A stretch of 8,552 nucleotides of DNA from CAYVUB01 sp964454675 (GTDB taxonomy: Bacteria; Bacteroidota; Bacteroidia; Flavobacteriales; Flavobacteriaceae), in NCBI GenBank assembly GCA_964454675.1, contig CAYVUB010000054.1, positions 1-8,552 on the forward strand. Direction: 5' to 3'. The notes under the pieces are model-generated. The model worked only from the letters and a program-made list of their open reading frames with translations. It was not told the origin of the DNA and did no database searches. Below are positions 5,699-8,552 of this stretch, in pieces; the first letter of the stretch is position 1, and every line of letters begins with the position of its first letter. Both the position numbers and the translations under genes were made by a program.

Positions 5699-5702
5699 GT
5701 TT

Positions 5703-8405
5703 ATGAAAAAGGTATTAATTTTAGTATCATTCTGTGTCTGCTTTATTTCCTATGCACAACAGCAAGCTGCCAATTGGTATTTTGGTGAAAATGCAGGGAT
5801 AAATTTCAGCCCTTCAGGAGCACTGACAATTCTTAATGACGGTCAGTTAAACACCATTGAAGGTTGTTCTTCCATATCTGACATAAATGGTAATCTTTTG
5901 TTTTATACCGATGGCACTACGGTTTATAACCAAAATCATGTGATGATGCAAAACGGCGGTTTTTTACTTGGTGATGAGTCCAGCACACAATCTGCCATAG
6001 TAGTGCCAAAACCGAGAGATTCCAACATCTATTATATTTTCACGGTAGGTTCCAACCAAAATCAAACCGGATTAAATTATTCGGTTGTAGATATGACATT
6101 AGATGGCGGACTTGGGGCTATCACTCAAAAAAACATCAATCTTCTTCCAAGTTGTTCCGAAAAAATATCGGCAGTATTAAAAGACTGCCATAGTGAAGAA
6201 ATATGGGTCGTAACCTTGGTAAACCAGCAAAGTTTTTCCGAAGGAAATACGTTTTATGCCTATTCAATAAGTGACATGGGTGTAGATCATACGCCTGTAA
6301 CCTCATCTTTTCAACTTAGCATACTTGGCATAACTGATGCCAGAGGCTATTTGAAGCTCTCTCCTGACGGAACAAAACTTGCTTGTGCAAACGCAGGTTC
6401 CGGCATGTTTCTTTTTGATTTTGACGTGCAAACCGGGATAGCTACCAATCCTTTAACTTTAAATACCGCACATTCTTTGAGTAGTAGTGCTTACGGTGTG
6501 GAATTTTCACCTGATAATTCTAAACTATATGTTACTTGCTCTAACGATATGTTTGGCAGTTCTAGCAACGACAACCCTGACCTGCATAGATCTGTACTGT
6601 TTCAATTTAATTTAAATGCTGAAGATATTAACGCCAGCAGAGTCATCATCGACGAAAGGACACTATTCCGTGGCGGTCTCCAACTGGCACCCAACGGAAA
6701 AATTTACAGAGCACTGAGTGCTACCTACACGATAGGCACCAATTATCTCGGCGTTATACACAATCCTAATGCTTCGGGATTGGCGGCTAATTACCAGCAT
6801 AACGCGGTAAATTTAGGGTCTGGCAAATCTACTCAAGGGCTTCCGCCGTTTATACAATCATTTTTTAATGAGAAAATTGATATTATACGCAACGGAAATC
6901 CTGATTCTACATTACTGTATTTATGTACCGGTCAGACTTACACACTTTCTACCGATCCAACCCCGGGAGCTATTTATACCTGGACTTTTAACGGTGAAAC
7001 TTTAGCCGAAAATGACCACGATTTACTTGTAACACAACCCGGGCTTTATAAACTTCATATCACTCTTGACCCGGATAGCTGCGATACTTTAGACGGCGAA
7101 GCATACGTGGAATATTTTGATTATCCTGCGGCACATAATACAACTCTGATACAATGTGATGATGACGGAAATCCTAACGGCATAACCTTATTTAACCTTG
7201 AACAAATAGTAGAAACCATTACGGGAAATACTCAAAATGTTTCGGTAAAATTCTACACTTCACTTGCCGAAGCACAAATAACAGGCAACAATACTATTTC
7301 TGAAATTTATCAAAATATCACCAATCCACAGGTCATATACGCTGCCGTAACAAACACTGTTTCAGGATGCACAAGTACCGCCGAAGTTACTTTACAGGTA
7401 AGCGTAACACAATTAGAAAATTACAATATAACACCGGTTTGTGACGAGTTGGGCTCAGAAGACGGTATCAATACTTTCAATTTGAATACTATTGCAACCG
7501 AAATACTTTCAGAATTGCCTCAAAACATCGTCCTGGCATTTTATGAAACAGAAGAAAATGCCCTTTTAGAAATCAATCCTTTGACGGGAAATTATACCAA
7601 CGTCACTCCATATTCACAAATTATCTACGTGCGGGCAGAAGACAATAATGCCTGCTACGGCATAAGCGAAGTTACGCTAACCGTTCATGAATTGCCAAAT
7701 ATTGTGACAGATGATGAAGCACTTTACTGCTTAAACTTTTTTCCTCAAACCATTACCTTAAACAGCGGTATTATTGATGATTTGCCAAGTAATTATTACT
7801 ACTTATGGTCAACAGGCGAAAGCACATCACAAATTGCAGTAAATACCGTAGGAGCTTATACCGTAAGAGTTTTTAACACCAATGGTTGCTACAAAGACAG
7901 AACCATTACGGTCTTGCCGTCAAATATTGCCACAATTACCAATATTCACGTAGTTGATGCGTCTCAAAACAACACCGTTACCGTAATTGTATCGGGTGAA
8001 GGCAATTACGAATACGCTTTAAACAACGTAAACGGCCCATATCAAGACAGTAATGTATTTGATAATATTCCGGCAGGATTACATACTGTATTTGTACGTG
8101 ATAAAAATGACTGCGGCGTTGTTAATACTCAGATTTCTGTCATAGGATTCCCAAAATTTTTCACGCCAAACAATGACGGCTATAACGATTACTGGCAGGT
8201 GTACGGCATTTCCTCAGAATTCCAGTCAAAAAGTACTATTTATATCTTTGACCGTTACGGCAAGCTGTTAAAAGAGTTAGACCCGCTAAGCATTGGTTGG
8301 GACGGCACTTACAACGGACACTTGCTGCCTACCGGCGATTATTGGTTTGCAGTAACTCTGGAAGACGGCCGCACTTTTAAAAATCATTTTACTTTAAAAC
8401 GATAG
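5703..8405 (+). CDS. Large secreted protein with type B T9SS C-terminal sorting domain
   Basis: The 900-residue product has a Sec signal peptide (MKKVLILVSFCVCFISYA, cleavage near A18/Q19). Residues about 24-395 open with NWYFGENAGINF and contain beta-propeller-like units such as KLSPDGTKLACAN, EFSPDNSKLYVTC and QLAPNGKIYRA. An Ig/PKD-like segment around C408-475 follows, then two tandem repeats of about 88 residues (about 480-566 and 573-661), another Ig-like segment from about C676, and a linker. The last 85 residues (816-900: FPKFFTPNNDGYNDYW, IYIFDRYGK, GWDGTYNG, LPTGDYWF) are the gliding-motility-type (CHU_C, type B) sorting domain. Type IX secretion substrates carrying it reach the cell surface or medium. 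ATG 5703 is preferred to the in-frame TTG at 5691, which lies inside the palindrome. It is probably an adhesin-like or surface-filament protein; ligand unknown. No PorP/SprF-like partner gene lies within the visible 147 bases downstream. Confidence 0.87.
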   Translation: MKKVLILVSFCVCFISYAQQQAANWYFGENAGINFSPSGALTILNDGQLNTIEGCSSISDINGNLLFYTDGTTVYNQNHVMMQNGGFLLGDESSTQSAIVVPKPRDSNIYYIFTVGSNQNQTGLNYSVVDMTLDGGLGAITQKNINLLPSCSEKISAVLKDCHSEEIWVVTLVNQQSFSEGNTFYAYSISDMGVDHTPVTSSFQLSILGITDARGYLKLSPDGTKLACANAGSGMFLFDFDVQTGIATNPLTLNTAHSLSSSAYGVEFSPDNSKLYVTCSNDMFGSSSNDNPDLHRSVLFQFNLNAEDINASRVIIDERTLFRGGLQLAPNGKIYRALSATYTIGTNYLGVIHNPNASGLAANYQHNAVNLGSGKSTQGLPPFIQSFFNEKIDIIRNGNPDSTLLYLCTGQTYTLSTDPTPGAIYTWTFNGETLAENDHDLLVTQPGLYKLHITLDPDSCDTLDGEAYVEYFDYPAAHNTTLIQCDDDGNPNGITLFNLEQIVETITGNTQNVSVKFYTSLAEAQITGNNTISEIYQNITNPQVIYAAVTNTVSGCTSTAEVTLQVSVTQLENYNITPVCDELGSEDGINTFNLNTIATEILSELPQNIVLAFYETEENALLEINPLTGNYTNVTPYSQIIYVRAEDNNACYGISEVTLTVHELPNIVTDDEALYCLNFFPQTITLNSGIIDDLPSNYYYLWSTGESTSQIAVNTVGAYTVRVFNTNGCYKDRTITVLPSNIATITNIHVVDASQNNTVTVIVSGEGNYEYALNNVNGPYQDSNVFDNIPAGLHTVFVRDKNDCGVVNTQISVIGFPKFFTPNNDGYNDYWQVYGISSEFQSKSTIYIFDRYGKLLKELDPLSIGWDGTYNGHLLPTGDYWFAVTLEDGRTFKNHFTLKR
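7140..7685 (+). repeat. Two tandem Ig-like repeats inside the T9SS substrate
   Basis: At protein level, residues about 480-566 and 573-661 align over their length. Both open with a Cys-Asp pair and 'D/N-G-I-x-x-F-N-L' (CDDDGNPNGITLFNL and CDELGSEDGINTFNL), then have 'V-x-F-Y-x-(T/E)-x-x-x-A', 'Y-x-N-(I/V)-T', 'Q-(V/I)-IY' and a C-terminal Cys followed by 'EVTL-x-V'. The two DNA copies have diverged, so this is an old duplication. Confidence 0.8.
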
Positions 8406-8432
8406 AAATACTATTGTTGAAACTTTCCAAAA

Positions 8433-8458
8433 ACATTTTTTTTTAACAAAAAAAATGT
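8433..8458. terminator. A/T-rich hairpin after the T9SS substrate gene
   Basis: ACA followed by eight T (8433-8443) pairs with eight A followed by TGT (8448-8458) as an 11-bp stem with a TAAC loop, starting 28 bases after the stop. The stem is almost entirely A-T and no separate T run follows, so terminator activity is uncertain, although the T tract in its own 5' arm may contribute. Confidence 0.4.
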
Positions 8459-8552
8459 CCTATATTCAGTATGCCAAAACAGAGGTAATCAACCCTTTGC
8501 CTAACAATTAAATTTCTAACCCATCGCTGGTAATGTTTCAGATGTGGTGTTA
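8459..8552. other. Unassigned 3' end of the window
   Basis: I see no convincing gene start or end in these 94 bases. On the reverse strand short frames stay open to the window edge, for example one ending at a TAG (complement of 8516-8518), but none has recognisable protein content. A GCCTAAC (8499-8505) resembles an attC outer box, but no complete element can be seen before the window ends. Confidence 0.3.

Noticed and set aside
8502..8552. TAACA ... TGTTA pair at the window end as a second attC-like site
   Set aside because: The five-base match is short, spans only 51 bases, has no inner arms that I can find, and its end coincides with the window edge, so chance is likely.
1..8552. CRISPR array, tRNA, rRNA, integrase or transposase
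   Set aside because: I saw no regularly spaced repeats of CRISPR type, no cloverleaf with a T-arm consensus, and no recombinase motifs in the translated frames.

Overview
The window looks like chromosome from a member of the Flavobacteriaceae (Bacteroidota), possibly Flavobacterium or a close relative. The DNA is AT-rich. Start codons lack Shine-Dalgarno sequences and have A-rich leaders. Several genes are preceded by the Bacteroidota -7 motif TAnnTTTG. One gene encodes a giant secreted protein with a type B (gliding-motility-type) C-terminal sorting domain for the type IX secretion system, and another encodes a lipoprotein with an acidic stretch after its cysteine. The genus is an inference from these traits, not from a database match.

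Layout, left to right, with all genes on the + strand. (1) Bases 1-468 are the 3' part of a D12-class adenine-specific DNA methyltransferase whose N-terminal half lies outside the window. (2) Bases 469-770 hold no gene. They contain an attC-like repeat element with two internal direct repeats, a short palindrome and a promoter. (3) Bases 771-1796 encode heme A synthase (CtaA/Cox15), followed by a hairpin terminator. (4) Bases 1991-2503 encode a pRiA4b ORF-3-like protein with a very acidic tail, behind a good TAnnTTTG promoter. (5) Bases 2662-3621 encode a predicted surface lipoprotein of unknown function. (6) Bases 3622-3932 are a gene-free stretch packed with palindromes: three related triloop hairpins, a long compound inverted repeat, a further small hairpin and an intrinsic terminator. 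The promoter of the next operon follows. (7) Bases 3933-5674 are a two-gene ABC transporter operon (BcrA-like ATPase and ABC-2 permease). (8) Bases 5703-8405 encode a 900-residue secreted protein with an N-terminal propeller-like region, Ig-like and tandem repeats, and the type B sorting domain. (9) Bases 8406-8552 hold an A/T hairpin and otherwise nothing recognisable.

The genes do not form one pathway. Only the ABC pair is a clear functional unit. Heme A synthase is a housekeeping gene serving aa3-type terminal oxidases. The lipoprotein and the T9SS substrate are cell-surface proteins. The methyltransferase and the attC-like element look like accessory DNA.

I found no convincing new multi-gene system. 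The most interesting unexplained material is non-coding: the attC-like element after the methyltransferase, and the hairpin family between the lipoprotein and the ABC operon, which shows a compensatory base-pair change.
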